From: Egicoccus sp035462025
GTDB taxonomy: Bacteria; Actinomycetota; Nitriliruptoria; Nitriliruptorales; Nitriliruptoraceae
Reading direction: 5' to 3'
Assembly (NCBI GenBank): GCA_035462025.1
Contig: DATHUR010000139.1
Span: forward strand, 1 to 64,000
DNA length: 64,000 nt
In this document: positions 9,259 to 18,077 of the stretch, one piece after another
Numbering within the stretch: position 1 is the stretch's first letter
Layout of the letters: each line of letters begins with the position of its first letter
Position numbers and translations under genes: made by a program
The notes under the pieces: model-generated
Database searches by the model: none
What the model was told of the DNA's origin: nothing
The model's input: the letters and a program-made list of their open reading frames with translations, nothing else

Positions 9259-10253
9259 GCGGGCCGACCACGAGCGCGCCCGCCGGAGTGACGGTCGGGG
9301 TAGCGCTCGCCGAGGTGACCCGGCGTGACGAGATCACCGGCGACGAGGTCGTCGAGTCGATCCACCTCGGCCACGCGGTGCTGACCGGCGCCGGCGGCAC
9401 GGTGCTCGCGGCCGTCGGCGAACCCGAGCGTCCCATCTACGTGCGCTCGGCCGCCAAGCCGTTCCAGGCCCGCGCCTGCCTCGACGTACTGGCCGACGAC
9501 CACGCCCTCACGCCTGCCGAGTTGGCGGTCGGCTGGGCCTCGCACCGTGGCGAACCTGCCCACCTCGAGGCGGTCCGGTCGCTGCTCGCGCGCTCCGGCA
9601 CCGCCCCGGACGACCTGACGACGCCGCCGGCCACACCCCAGGCGACCCCGGCCGACGAACCGAGCCGGCTGGGCCACAACTGCTCGGGCAAGCACGCACT
9701 GTTCGCGCTCGCCGGTCAACGGCTCGGCGTGCCGCGCGAGCGTCTGCTCGACCGCGACGCCCCGCTGCAGCGCCGCGTCCTGGACCGGCTCGCCGCCGAC
9801 CTCGGACCGCTCGCCGCGGTGGCCGTCGACGGCTGCGGCGCACCGGCGGTGGCCGTGGCCCTCACCGGACTGGCCCACGGCTTCGCGCGGGCGGCCGGTG
9901 CGGAGGAGTACCGAACGATCCGCGAGGCGGGCTTCGCCCATCCCGGACTCGTGGGCGGCGAGGGCCGGCTCGAGTCGGCCCTGCTGGGTGCCGGCGTCGT
10001 CGCCAAGGTCGGGGCCGAGGGGGTCTACGGCATCGGCTGGATCGCACCCGACGGCGATCCCCGTGGCTTCGCGGTCAAGGCGACCGACGGGTCGACGCGC
10101 GGTGTCGCCGCGTTCGCCTTCGCGCTGCTCGTGGCGCTCGAGGTCGTCCCGCCGGACATCTGGACCCCGGAGACGCCGCTCGGCGGCGGCAGACCGGTCG
10201 GTGCCGTCCGCCCGACCGGCGCGCTCGAGGTCCTGGCCTCGGGAGCACACTGA
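9255..10253 (+). CDS. L-asparaginase, Rhizobium etli (type III-like) family
   Basis: A 332-residue asparaginase unrelated to the AnsA/AnsB type, matching the R. etli inducible asparaginase family. It should hydrolyse L-asparagine to aspartate and ammonia. Motifs are RSAAKPFQA (S65, K68 Ser-Lys pair), GHNCSGKHALF (Cys and Lys of the metal/catalytic site) and VDGCGAP. The start ATG overlaps the stop of the RsiG-like gene, so the two are co-translated, though no functional link is known. No signal peptide, so it is cytosolic. Confidence 0.88.
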   Translation: MSGPTTSAPAGVTVGVALAEVTRRDEITGDEVVESIHLGHAVLTGAGGTVLAAVGEPERPIYVRSAAKPFQARACLDVLADDHALTPAELAVGWASHRGEPAHLEAVRSLLARSGTAPDDLTTPPATPQATPADEPSRLGHNCSGKHALFALAGQRLGVPRERLLDRDAPLQRRVLDRLAADLGPLAAVAVDGCGAPAVAVALTGLAHGFARAAGAEEYRTIREAGFAHPGLVGGEGRLESALLGAGVVAKVGAEGVYGIGWIAPDGDPRGFAVKATDGSTRGVAAFAFALLVALEVVPPDIWTPETPLGGGRPVGAVRPTGALEVLASGAH

Positions 10254-10304
10254 AGGCGGTGCTACCTTCGAGCGGCCCGTTCGGCGGGTCGGGGAGGACG
10301 CGGC

Positions 10305-10805
10305 GTGACCGACGAATCGCAGGGCACGGGCTCGGCGAACGACGGGCCGAGGGCACACGGCTCACCGCTGGAGGAACTCGGCGGCTACATCCGCAACCAG
10401 CGCGAGTCGGCCCGGCTGTCGCTGCGCAAGCTGGCGACGCTCGCAGGCGTGTCCAACCCCTATCTGTCGCAGATCGAACGCGGGCTGCGCAAACCGTCGG
10501 CCGAGATCCTGCAGGCCATCGCCAAGGCGCTCGAGATCTCGTCCGAGACGCTCTACGTCAAGGCGGGCATCCTCGAGGAGCGCGAGGACGGCGACGACTT
10601 CGAACTCGTCGTCCAGCGTGACCAGCACCTGACCGACCCGCAGCGCCGGGCGTTGATCGAGATGTACCGCTCGTTCCGACGGTTGTCGGAACTGCAGGGC
10701 GAGCCGCGTTCGCGGCGCCGCGCTCTGCTCGACGTCATCTCGACCGGCGGGGTCGACGATGCGGCGGTCCGCGCCGCCGCGCCGCGGGATGAACCCGACG
10801 CCTGA
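10305..10805 (+). CDS. XRE-family HTH regulator
   Basis: A 166-residue DNA-binding protein. The Cro/C1-type HTH spans about residues 24-80 (LRKLATLAGVSNPYLSQIERG, then KPSAEILQAIAKALEI). The C-terminal half is charged and helical with no recognised ligand domain. Similar short XRE proteins in actinobacteria are encoded near membrane-stress genes. GTG 10305 follows GGGGAGGA. A TACCTT -10-like box lies 36 bases before the start. Target genes cannot be told from the sequence. Confidence 0.88.
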   Translation: MTDESQGTGSANDGPRAHGSPLEELGGYIRNQRESARLSLRKLATLAGVSNPYLSQIERGLRKPSAEILQAIAKALEISSETLYVKAGILEEREDGDDFELVVQRDQHLTDPQRRALIEMYRSFRRLSELQGEPRSRRRALLDVISTGGVDDAAVRAAAPRDEPDA

Positions 10806-10939
10806 CCGCTACCACCGCCCGGCCGTGGCCACCCTGGTTGCACGCACTACCATCGCGGTCACGTCGGCCGGACCGTCGCGTGTGCATCCGCCTTCCTCAG
10901 GTCCCCGACGCCTCCCATTCGTCCAAGGACACGACGCCG

Positions 10940-11959
10940 GTGACCGAACTGCGCACCCATGACGGGCTCCCCCAGGGCACCCTGCGTGCCGAGTGGGAGG
11001 CCCTGGTCGACGAGGACCCGGCGGCCACACTGTTCCAGGGCCCGCGCTACCTGCAGACCTGGCACGACGTGCTCGGCAAGCGGGTCACGGCCCGGGTCCG
11101 GACCTTCCACGACGACGGCCGCCTGGTCGGCGTGGTGCCCGAGGGTCACGAGCGCATCGGTACCCCCACCGGGCCGGTCGAGGTCCGCAGCTTCCTCGGC
11201 GGCAACGAGGTCACCGACTACCTCGGCCCCGTCAGCCGACCCGAGGACCGCGGCGACATCGCGCTCGCCTACCTCACCGACCTCGCCAAGGACGTCGACT
11301 GGGACGAGTTCGTCGCCGGTGGCCTCGCCGAGGACAGCGGCTGGCCGGACGCCTTCCGTACCGCCGCCGACGAGGTCGGGCTGCTGCTGTTCGAGGAAGC
11401 GGACGAGGACGTCTGTCCCCGGGTCGACCTCACCGGGGGCTACGGCGCCTACCTCGACCGGCTGCCCGGCAAGCTGCGCCACGAGCTCGGGCGCAAGACC
11501 CGCAAGCTCGCCCGCGACGCCGGTGAACTCCAACTCGTCGAGGTCGCCCAGGGCAAGGTGGGCGACAGCCTCGACGCCTTCCTCGATCTGGCCGCCGAGG
11601 CCGAGCCCGACAAGGCCGGCTTCTTCTCGCGGCCCGAGATGCACGAGTGGTTCAAGGCACTCGCCGCCGAGTTCGTCGGGGACGGCACCTTCCGTCTGCA
11701 CCACCTCGAGGTCGGTGGGATGCCCGGCGCGTCGACGGTCTCGCTGGTCCACGACGGCGAGTGGGGCCTGTACAACTCGGCCTTCGATCCGGCGCTCGGC
11801 GCCCTGTCACCCGGCATCGTGCTGGTGTCGCAGTTGATCGAGGTCGCCGCGAAGGAGGGCTGCACCACCTTCGACCTGCTGCGTGGCGACGAGCCCTACA
11901 AGTACCGCTTCGGCGCCGAGGACCGCCAGTTGCGCCGCCTGACGTTCGTGCGCCGTTGA
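10940..11959 (+). CDS. FemAB/CelD-like GNAT acyltransferase
   Basis: A 339-residue protein of the BioF2-like/CelD (Acetyltransf_6) superfamily related to FemAB peptidoglycan bridge enzymes. Recognisable pieces are the N-terminal LFQGPRYLQTWHDVLG, the central LPGKLRHELGRKTRKL basic helix, and the C-terminal DLLRGDEPYKYRFGAEDRQLRRL that is typical of this group. GTG 10940 lies shortly after an AAGGAC ribosome site. Its stop overlaps the mshA start by four bases (TGATG), so the two are coupled. The acceptor is unknown: cell-envelope polysaccharide or peptide is plausible. Confidence 0.8.
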   Translation: MTELRTHDGLPQGTLRAEWEALVDEDPAATLFQGPRYLQTWHDVLGKRVTARVRTFHDDGRLVGVVPEGHERIGTPTGPVEVRSFLGGNEVTDYLGPVSRPEDRGDIALAYLTDLAKDVDWDEFVAGGLAEDSGWPDAFRTAADEVGLLLFEEADEDVCPRVDLTGGYGAYLDRLPGKLRHELGRKTRKLARDAGELQLVEVAQGKVGDSLDAFLDLAAEAEPDKAGFFSRPEMHEWFKALAAEFVGDGTFRLHHLEVGGMPGASTVSLVHDGEWGLYNSAFDPALGALSPGIVLVSQLIEVAAKEGCTTFDLLRGDEPYKYRFGAEDRQLRRLTFVRR

Positions 11960-13263
11960 TGACGCGCACCGGTACCAGCCTGCCGAACCCGGCGCGCATC
12001 GTCCGGGGTCGACCGCCCGTGGACCGGGTGGCGATGCTCAGCGTCCACACCTCGCCGCTGGACCAGCCCGGTACGGGCGACGGCGGCGGCCTGAACGTGA
12101 CGGTGCGGGAGCAGGCGCAGCGCCTCGCCCGCCGCGGCGTCGAGGTGGACATCCTCACCCGCTGGTCGGACCCCGACCTGCCCCCCGTCGTCGACCTCGC
12201 CGACGGTGTGCGCGTCCACCACATCGAGGCGGGCCCGCGCGCGCCGGTCGACAAGCGCGCCGTCGCCAACCACCTGTGCGCGTTCGTGCTGGCCGCTCAG
12301 CGCCACCCGGTCGCCGGCACCCACGACCTGCTGCACGCGCACTACTGGTACTCGGGCTGGGTCGGTCGGCGGCTCGCCGAGCGCTGGGACGTGCCGCTGG
12401 TCCAGACCTTCCACACGCTCGGTGTGCTCAAGAACGCCACGCTCGCCCCCGGCGACCGGCCCGAACCCGCCCTGCGCCTGGCTGCCGAGGAACGGGTCGC
12501 GCGCGCTGCCGACCGCGTCCTCGTGCTCACGTGCGGCGAGGCGCGCCTGCTGCACCGCACCTACGGGTTGTCGGGCACCCGGCTGACCGTCGTCCCCGCC
12601 GGCGTCGACCTCGACCGCTTCCGTCCGCCGTCCGAACCGGTCTTCGACACCTTCGACGCCGGCGTGGTGGGCTCCGGGGGAGAATCCCGCGCGCCGCGGC
12701 TGCTGTTCGTTGGCCGGCTCCAGCCGCTCAAGGGCCCCGACGTCGCCATCCGCACGCTGGCCGAGGTGCGTCGCCGGTTCCCCACCGCGCGGCTGCGCAT
12801 CGTCGGTGGGACGTCCGGTGCCGGACACTGCCTCGACCCCGAGCAGTTGCGTGCCCTGGCAGCGGACCTCGGGGTCGCCGACGGTCTCGATCTCGAACCG
12901 GCGCTCGACCAGGACAGCCTGGCGCGTCGCTACCACGACGCCGACGTCCTGCTCGCCCCCTCGCGCAGCGAGACCTTCGGCCTGGTCGCACTCGAGGCGC
13001 AGGCCTGCGGCACGCCGGTCGTCGCGGCCGACGTCCCGGGACTCGAGGCCGTGGTCGGGGACGGCGGCGCCCTCGTGCCGGGCCACGACCCCGTCGACCA
13101 TGCCCGGGCCGTGTGCGACCTGCTGGCGGATCCCGCCCGCCGGGCGGCCGCCGCCGCGGCCGGGATCGACACCGCCCGTTCGGCTTCATGGGAACGCACC
13201 GTCGACCGTCTGCTCGCCGTCTACGGCGAGGTGACCGACACCAGCGAGGAGATCGCGGTCTGA
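11959..13263 (+). CDS. mshA: MshA-like glycosyltransferase (mycothiol synthesis)
   Basis: A 434-residue GT4 glycosyltransferase. SVHTSPLDQPGTGDGGGLNV near the N-terminus and HAHYWYSGWVG are hallmarks of MshA, which joins UDP-GlcNAc to 1L-myo-inositol-1-phosphate, the first step of mycothiol synthesis. The C-terminal donor site SRSETFGLVALEAQACGTPVVA (E..E type) is intact. It overlaps the acyltransferase stop and the following ybjN-like start. The mshA/ybjN pairing is also seen in mycobacteria. A related sucrose-type GT4 function cannot be fully excluded. Confidence 0.88.
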   Translation: MTRTGTSLPNPARIVRGRPPVDRVAMLSVHTSPLDQPGTGDGGGLNVTVREQAQRLARRGVEVDILTRWSDPDLPPVVDLADGVRVHHIEAGPRAPVDKRAVANHLCAFVLAAQRHPVAGTHDLLHAHYWYSGWVGRRLAERWDVPLVQTFHTLGVLKNATLAPGDRPEPALRLAAEERVARAADRVLVLTCGEARLLHRTYGLSGTRLTVVPAGVDLDRFRPPSEPVFDTFDAGVVGSGGESRAPRLLFVGRLQPLKGPDVAIRTLAEVRRRFPTARLRIVGGTSGAGHCLDPEQLRALAADLGVADGLDLEPALDQDSLARRYHDADVLLAPSRSETFGLVALEAQACGTPVVAADVPGLEAVVGDGGALVPGHDPVDHARAVCDLLADPARRAAAAAAGIDTARSASWERTVDRLLAVYGEVTDTSEEIAV

Positions 13264-13751
13264 TGAGCGAGATCCGCGACCGTGCCAGGACCGCGCTGCT
13301 CGACACCCTCCGGGCCGCCGAACTCGATGTCGACGAGGTCGGTGAGGACCGCTGGCTGACCATGCTCTCGGGCGAGTGGAAGCGCACCATCCCGCTGCTG
13401 CTCGACCTCGAGGAACGCCATCTCAGGGTGGTCTCGTTGCTCGCCGGCGTCCCCGACGAGGGCCACGCCGAGGTCTACCGGATCCTGCTGCAGAAGAACC
13501 AGCGCCCGTTGCCGGTCCACTTCGCGCTCGACGACGAGGGCGACCTGATCCTGACCGGGCGGGTACCGCTGGTCGCGCTCGACGAGCGCGGTGCCGACGA
13601 ACTGCTCGGTGCCGTGCTCACGCTCAGCGACGAGACCTTCAACCAGGTGTTGCGCACCGGCTTCGCCGGCTACCTCGACGTCGAGCAGAGCTGGCGGGCC
13701 AAGAACGGCATGCCGCCCAACCCGATCGGGGACCCCAAGCCCGCGTCCTGA
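13263..13751 (+). CDS. YbjN-domain protein
   Basis: A 162-residue protein of the YbjN/type III secretion chaperone-like fold, as encoded next to mshA in mycobacteria. Typical features are the alternating strands around WLTMLSGEWKRTIPLLLDLEERHLRVV and the C-terminal GYLDVEQSWRAKNGMPP. The fold usually binds proteins; the exact role is unknown. ATG overlaps the mshA stop (TGATG), and the genes probably form one operon from 10940 to here. Confidence 0.85.
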   Translation: MSEIRDRARTALLDTLRAAELDVDEVGEDRWLTMLSGEWKRTIPLLLDLEERHLRVVSLLAGVPDEGHAEVYRILLQKNQRPLPVHFALDDEGDLILTGRVPLVALDERGADELLGAVLTLSDETFNQVLRTGFAGYLDVEQSWRAKNGMPPNPIGDPKPAS

Positions 13752-13812
13752 GGTTCCCGGCGGCGTCAGCGCGTAGCCTGTCGACGAGCGAGATGGCGAG
13801 ATTGGGGAACGC

Positions 13813-14625
13813 GTGGACGGCACGCTGGCGATCATCGGGACCGGCCGCATCGGCGAGGCACTGCTGCGCGGCCTGCTGCGCTCGGGCTGGATCGAGCCGT
13901 CGCAGGTCGTGGTCACCGCCCGCCGTGACGAACGTTGCGCCGAACTCGCCGAGGCGCACGGTGTCAAGGCGACCACGGACAATCGCGCCGCGGTCGAGGC
14001 CGCCGATGTCGTCCTGCTCGCGCTCAAGCCGCAGACGATCCTCAAGGTCGTGGCCGAGGTCGCCGACGCGTTCCGTCCCGACCAGACCGTGATCAGCATC
14101 GCCGCCGGCACCCCGACCTCGGCGCTGCAGGACGCGACGCCCGACGGGATCCCGTTCGTGCGGGTCATGACCAACACCCCGGTCCAGGTCGACGAGGCGA
14201 TGTCGGTGGTCTGCGCCGGCAGCCACGCCGGCGAACGCGACCTCGAGGTGGCCGAGGACATCCTGTCCCACGTCGGCCGGGTCGTGCGGATGGGGGAGGA
14301 GCACCTCGACTCGGTCACGGCACTCTCGGGATCCGGGCCGGCCTACTTCTTCCTGCTCGCCGAGGCGATGATCGACGCGGGCATCCTGCTCGGGCTGCCG
14401 CGTGACGTCTCGAGCGAACTCATCATCCAGACCATGGTCGGCAGCGCCAAGATGCTGCGCGACACCGGCATGCACCCGGTCGAGTTGCGCGAGATGGTCA
14501 CCTCACCGGGCGGCACCACCATCGCCGCGATCCGGCAACTCGAGACCTCGCGCGTCCGGGCCGCCTTTCTCGACGCCATCGAGGCCGCCAAGTTGCGCGG
14601 CGAGGAACTCGCCCGGGGCGAGTGA
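13813..14625 (+). CDS. proC: pyrroline-5-carboxylate reductase
   Basis: A 270-residue enzyme, the normal ProC length. It reduces 1-pyrroline-5-carboxylate to proline with NAD(P)H. The N-terminal Rossmann motif IIGTGRIGEALLRGLL and the C-terminal signature region (ALSGSGPAYFF, then VTSPGGTTIAAIRQLE) are intact. GTG 13813 follows GGGGAA. A TAGCCT -10-like box lies at 13774-13779. Proline also serves as an osmolyte, but nothing in the sequence shows osmotic control. Confidence 0.95.
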   Translation: MDGTLAIIGTGRIGEALLRGLLRSGWIEPSQVVVTARRDERCAELAEAHGVKATTDNRAAVEAADVVLLALKPQTILKVVAEVADAFRPDQTVISIAAGTPTSALQDATPDGIPFVRVMTNTPVQVDEAMSVVCAGSHAGERDLEVAEDILSHVGRVVRMGEEHLDSVTALSGSGPAYFFLLAEAMIDAGILLGLPRDVSSELIIQTMVGSAKMLRDTGMHPVELREMVTSPGGTTIAAIRQLETSRVRAAFLDAIEAAKLRGEELARGE

Positions 14626-14705
14626 GCGGCGCCGAAACCGATCCGGCGCCGCCTACGATGCCAGTGGTAGGTTGCCGGATCGGGACCTGTCGGGGAGGCA
14701 GTCGA

Positions 14706-15446
14706 TTGAGCGAACCGCTCGTCGTCATGGACGGCGTGAACAAGTGGTTCGGTGACCTGCACGTGCTGCAGGACATCGACCTCACCGTCGACCGCCGCGA
14801 GGTCGTGGTCGTCATCGGTCCGTCCGGGTCCGGCAAGTCCACGCTGTGCCGCACCATCAACCGGCTCGAGCCGATCGACGAGGGCACGATCCTGATCGAC
14901 GGCGAGCCGTTGCCCGCCGAGGGCAAGGACCTCGCCCGGCTGCGCGCCGACGTCGGCATGGTGTTCCAGTCGTTCAACCTGTTCGCCCACAAGACGATCC
15001 TGCAGAACGTCACGCTCGGGCCGATCAAGGTGCGCGGCAAGTCCAAGGCGGACGCCGAGGCCCGCGCGATGGAACTGCTCGAACGGGTCGGCATCGCCGA
15101 GCAGGCGGCCAAGATGCCCGCCCAACTGTCCGGTGGTCAGCAGCAGCGGGTCGCGATCGCACGTGCGCTCGCGATGGACCCCAAGGTCATGCTGTTCGAC
15201 GAGCCGACCTCCGCACTCGACCCCGAGATGATCTCCGAGGTGCTCGACGTCATGCTCGAGCTCGCACGCGAGGGCACGACGATGGTCGTGGTCACCCACG
15301 AGATGGGCTTCGCCCGCTCCGCCGCGCAACGCGTGGTGTTCATGGACGCGGGTCGCATCGTCGAGGTGAACACGCCCGACGAGTTCTTCAGCAACCCGCA
15401 GACCGACCGAGCCCAGGACTTTCTGTCCAAGATCCTGAACCACTGA
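14706..15446 (+). CDS. gluA: glutamate/polar amino-acid ABC transporter ATPase
   Basis: A 246-residue ATPase of the GlnQ/GluA family. Walker A GPSGSGKST, Q-loop VFQSFNLF, signature LSGGQQQR, Walker B VMLFDEP and the switch His of VVTHEMGFA are all present. It powers uptake with the binding protein and two permeases that follow. TTG 14706 after GGGGAGGCAG gives the normal N-terminus. A longer frame from GTG 14622 would overlap proC and add residues unlike the family. A TACGAT -10-like element lies at 14654-14659. Confidence 0.93.
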   Translation: MSEPLVVMDGVNKWFGDLHVLQDIDLTVDRREVVVVIGPSGSGKSTLCRTINRLEPIDEGTILIDGEPLPAEGKDLARLRADVGMVFQSFNLFAHKTILQNVTLGPIKVRGKSKADAEARAMELLERVGIAEQAAKMPAQLSGGQQQRVAIARALAMDPKVMLFDEPTSALDPEMISEVLDVMLELAREGTTMVVVTHEMGFARSAAQRVVFMDAGRIVEVNTPDEFFSNPQTDRAQDFLSKILNH

Positions 15447-15514
15447 CCCCGTCGGGGGGCAGCATCGTCGCGGCGTCCGATGGCGCGGCGATTCGATTCG
15501 ATGAAGGGGAACAC

Positions 15515-16402
15515 ATGAGGATGCAGAAGAAGAGCTGGCGCATCGCCGCCACGCTCGCCGCGGCCGCGCTGGTCGTCACCGCCTGTGGTGACGACGGCGG
15601 CGACGGCGGCGACGGCGAGGGCTCCGCGGCCGAGGCGCCCGAGTTCGAAGAGGGCTCGACCATGGCCGAGATCCAGGAGGCCGGCACGCTGCGCGTCGGT
15701 ACGAAGTACGACCAGCCGCTGTTCGGCGTCAACACGCCCAGCGGTGTCGAGGGCTTCGACGCCGAGATCGCAAAGCTGATCGCCGAGGGCATCTGGGGCG
15801 AGGGCGGCGCGGACAACATCGAGTGGTCCGAGGCCGTCTCGGCCGTCCGCGAGCAGGTCCTCCAGGAGGACCAGGTCGACATCGTCGTGGCCACCTACAC
15901 GATCAACGACGACCGCAAGGAACTGGTCGGCTTCGCCGGTCCGTACTACCACGCCGGCCAGGACATCATGGTCGCCGACGGCAACCCCGAGGGCATCGAG
16001 GGCGTCGAGGACCTTTCCGGAAAGACCGTGTGCTCGGCCGAGGGTTCGACCTCGATCGAGAACCTGCGTGAGATGGTGCCCGACGCCGAGGAGATCATCG
16101 CGCTCGACACCTACTCGGCCTGCGCCGAGGAGCTCGCCCAGGGCCGTGTCGACGCCGTGTCGACCGACAACGTCATCCTGCTCGGCCTGATCGACGAGCG
16201 CGGCGAGTTCGAACTCGTCGACAACCCGTTCACGGAAGAGCCCTACGGCATCGGCGTCCAGCTCGAGGCCGACGACTTCCGCGACTGGATCAACGACCGG
16301 CTCGAGGCGATCTACGAGTCGGGCGAGTGGGCCGAGGCCTGGGAGTCGACCGCTGGCGCGATCAGCTCGACCCCGGAACCGCCTGAGGTCGACCGCTACT
16401 GA
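15515..16402 (+). CDS. gluB: glutamate-binding lipoprotein of the ABC transporter
   Basis: A 295-residue extracellular solute-binding lipoprotein. The signal peptide ends in the lipobox LVVTAC, followed by an Asp/Gly-rich linker (about residues 27-40) and the family 3 binding fold (GTLRVGTKYDQPLFG, GFDAEIAKLIAEG, FAGPYYHAGQDIMV). Relatives bind glutamate or similar acidic amino acids. ATG 15515 follows AAGGGGAA; a second ATG lies two codons later. A strong hairpin after its stop may boost its mRNA over the permease genes. Confidence 0.92.
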   Translation: MRMQKKSWRIAATLAAAALVVTACGDDGGDGGDGEGSAAEAPEFEEGSTMAEIQEAGTLRVGTKYDQPLFGVNTPSGVEGFDAEIAKLIAEGIWGEGGADNIEWSEAVSAVREQVLQEDQVDIVVATYTINDDRKELVGFAGPYYHAGQDIMVADGNPEGIEGVEDLSGKTVCSAEGSTSIENLREMVPDAEEIIALDTYSACAEELAQGRVDAVSTDNVILLGLIDERGEFELVDNPFTEEPYGIGVQLEADDFRDWINDRLEAIYESGEWAEAWESTAGAISSTPEPPEVDRY

Positions 16403-16409
16403 GTGACGC

Positions 16410-16440
16410 GTCCGGGGCCGCCTCGCCGGCGGCCCCGGAC
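16410..16440 (+). terminator. hairpin between gluB and gluC
   Basis: A 13-bp perfect stem, GTCCGGGGCCGCC (16410-16422) with GGCGGCCCCGGAC (16428-16440), loop TCGCC, in the 70-base gap after the binding-protein gene. No U-run follows. Such structures usually act as partial terminators or 3' stabilisers so that binding protein is made in excess of permease. Confidence 0.75.
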
Positions 16441-16472
16441 CGGCTCGACACCGTCCGTGGAGGGAGGTGAGG

Positions 16473-17129
16473 ATGGGCTTCGAGATCGCGCTGGAACCCG
16501 AATACCGGGAGTTGGCCTGGATCGGGCTGCGCGTCACGCTGCAAATGGCCTTCTTCTCGTACCTGCTCGCCTTCCTGATCGGCAACGTCGTCGCCGCGAT
16601 GCGCGTGTCGCCGGTGCCGATCCTGCGCCGTGTCGGCTCCGCGTACACGGCGTACTTCCGAAACACACCCCTGATCGTCCTCGCCATCCTGTTCTGGGTC
16701 GGCGGCGGCCGCGCCGGCTGGCCATTCGGGCGCATCACCACGGCGATCGTCGTGCTCGGCATGTACACCGGCGCCTACATCGCCGAATCGCTGCGCTCCG
16801 GCATCAACGCGGTACCTCCCGGCCAGGCCGAGGCCGCACGGGCCATCGGGCTGCCGTTCACCGGTGTCGTCGGACGGATCGTGCTGCCGCAGGCCATCCG
16901 CACCGTCATTCCGCCGCTCGGCAACCTGTGGATCGCAAACCTCAAGAACACCTCGGTGTTCATGGTGATCGGCAACAGTGAGTTGACGCGCGTGGCCTAC
17001 CGGGTCGGACTCGACAGCAGTCGGTATGTGGCGGCCTTCGCCATCATCGGCGGCTTCTACCTGGTTCTGGTCTACGGCTCCGCCCAGATCATCAAGCTGC
17101 TCGAGCGTCGCCTGGAGATCGCCCGGTGA
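16473..17129 (+). CDS. gluC: glutamate ABC transporter permease 1
   Basis: A 218-residue HisMQ-type permease with about five membrane helices. The EAA loop that contacts the ATPase reads EAARAIGLPFTGVVGRIVLPQA. The N-terminal ELAWIGLRVTLQMAFFSYLLA region is typical of amino-acid permeases. ATG 16473 after GAGGGAGG is chosen over GTG 16467, which would lie inside the ribosome site. It works as a heterodimer with the next gene product. Confidence 0.93.
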   Translation: MGFEIALEPEYRELAWIGLRVTLQMAFFSYLLAFLIGNVVAAMRVSPVPILRRVGSAYTAYFRNTPLIVLAILFWVGGGRAGWPFGRITTAIVVLGMYTGAYIAESLRSGINAVPPGQAEAARAIGLPFTGVVGRIVLPQAIRTVIPPLGNLWIANLKNTSVFMVIGNSELTRVAYRVGLDSSRYVAAFAIIGGFYLVLVYGSAQIIKLLERRLEIAR

Positions 17130-17154
17130 GCGGCCGCACCGGGAGGAGCATCCG

Positions 17155-18075
17155 ATGAGTACGACGCTGATCGAGGAACTCGGTCCGCGCGGCAAGCGGC
17201 GCGTGCGGACCGCGTCGATCATCTCGGCGCTGCTGTTCCTGGTGTTCCTGGGCTGGCTGATCTGGCGACTGGCCGATCAGGGACAACTCGAAGGGCGTCT
17301 GTGGGCGCAGTTCGTCGACTTCGAGAGCGAATGGCCGCAGTTCCTGATCACCGGCATCTGGGGCACCTTCCGGGCAGCGGTCGGCGCCATGCTCGTCGCG
17401 GCCGTGCTCGGGCTCGTGCTCGCACTCGGGCGACTGTCGCGGACGAAACTCGTCAGCGTCGCCTGCGGCTTCCTGATCGACGTGCTGCGCGGTCCGCCCG
17501 TGCTGCTGATGATCTTCATCGCCTACTACGCGATCCCGCAGATCCTGCCGGGTGACCTCGGCGCCACCATCGGGCGCAATCCGCTCTACGCGTTGGTGCT
17601 CGGCCTGTCGCTGTACAACATGGCCGTGCTGGCCGAGATCTACCGCGCCGGCATCCTCTCGCTCGATCGTGGTCAGAGCGAGGCGGCCTACTCGATCGGC
17701 ATGACCTACTGGCAGGCGATGTCCACCGTCATCCTGCCGCAGGCGCTGCGCCGCATGGTCCCGGCGATCCTGGCCCAACTGGCAACGCTCACCAAGGACA
17801 CCTCGCTCGGCTACATCATCACCGTCAGCGGCGACCTGATGGGTCGCGGACGGTCGTTCGTGCAGGGCAGCCCGATCAACGACCTGCAGACCTGGTTCGT
17901 CGTGGGCTGGATCTACTTCGCGTTGATCTGGGGCCTGACCCGTCTGGCCCGGCGGCTCGAGACGCAGCAGCGCACGAAGCTCGGCGCGGGCCGCATCCAG
18001 GTGGCCGGCGGCGATGCCGACCTCGACGTGATGGGCGAAGACGCCGACGACCCGTCGCTGCGCCAGGACGGTTGA
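17155..18075 (+). CDS. gluD: glutamate ABC transporter permease 2
   Basis: A 306-residue permease partner of GluC, longer at both ends. The EAA loop is EAAYSIGMTYWQAMSTVILPQALR and the TM3-TM5 core carries LRGPPVLLMIFIAYYAIPQILPG. ATG 17155 follows GGGAGGAG. The acidic C-terminal tail (GDADLDVMGEDADDP) is an extension with no known role. The operon ends here: the next gene converges with only two bases between the stops. Confidence 0.92.
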   Translation: MSTTLIEELGPRGKRRVRTASIISALLFLVFLGWLIWRLADQGQLEGRLWAQFVDFESEWPQFLITGIWGTFRAAVGAMLVAAVLGLVLALGRLSRTKLVSVACGFLIDVLRGPPVLLMIFIAYYAIPQILPGDLGATIGRNPLYALVLGLSLYNMAVLAEIYRAGILSLDRGQSEAAYSIGMTYWQAMSTVILPQALRRMVPAILAQLATLTKDTSLGYIITVSGDLMGRGRSFVQGSPINDLQTWFVVGWIYFALIWGLTRLARRLETQQRTKLGAGRIQVAGGDADLDVMGEDADDPSLRQDG

Positions 18076-18077
18076 CA

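Noticed and set aside
14622..14705. N-terminal extension of the glutamate transporter ATPase from GTG 14622
   Set aside because: The added residues do not fit the family, and TTG 14706 has a good ribosome site; the region also contains a -10-like box.
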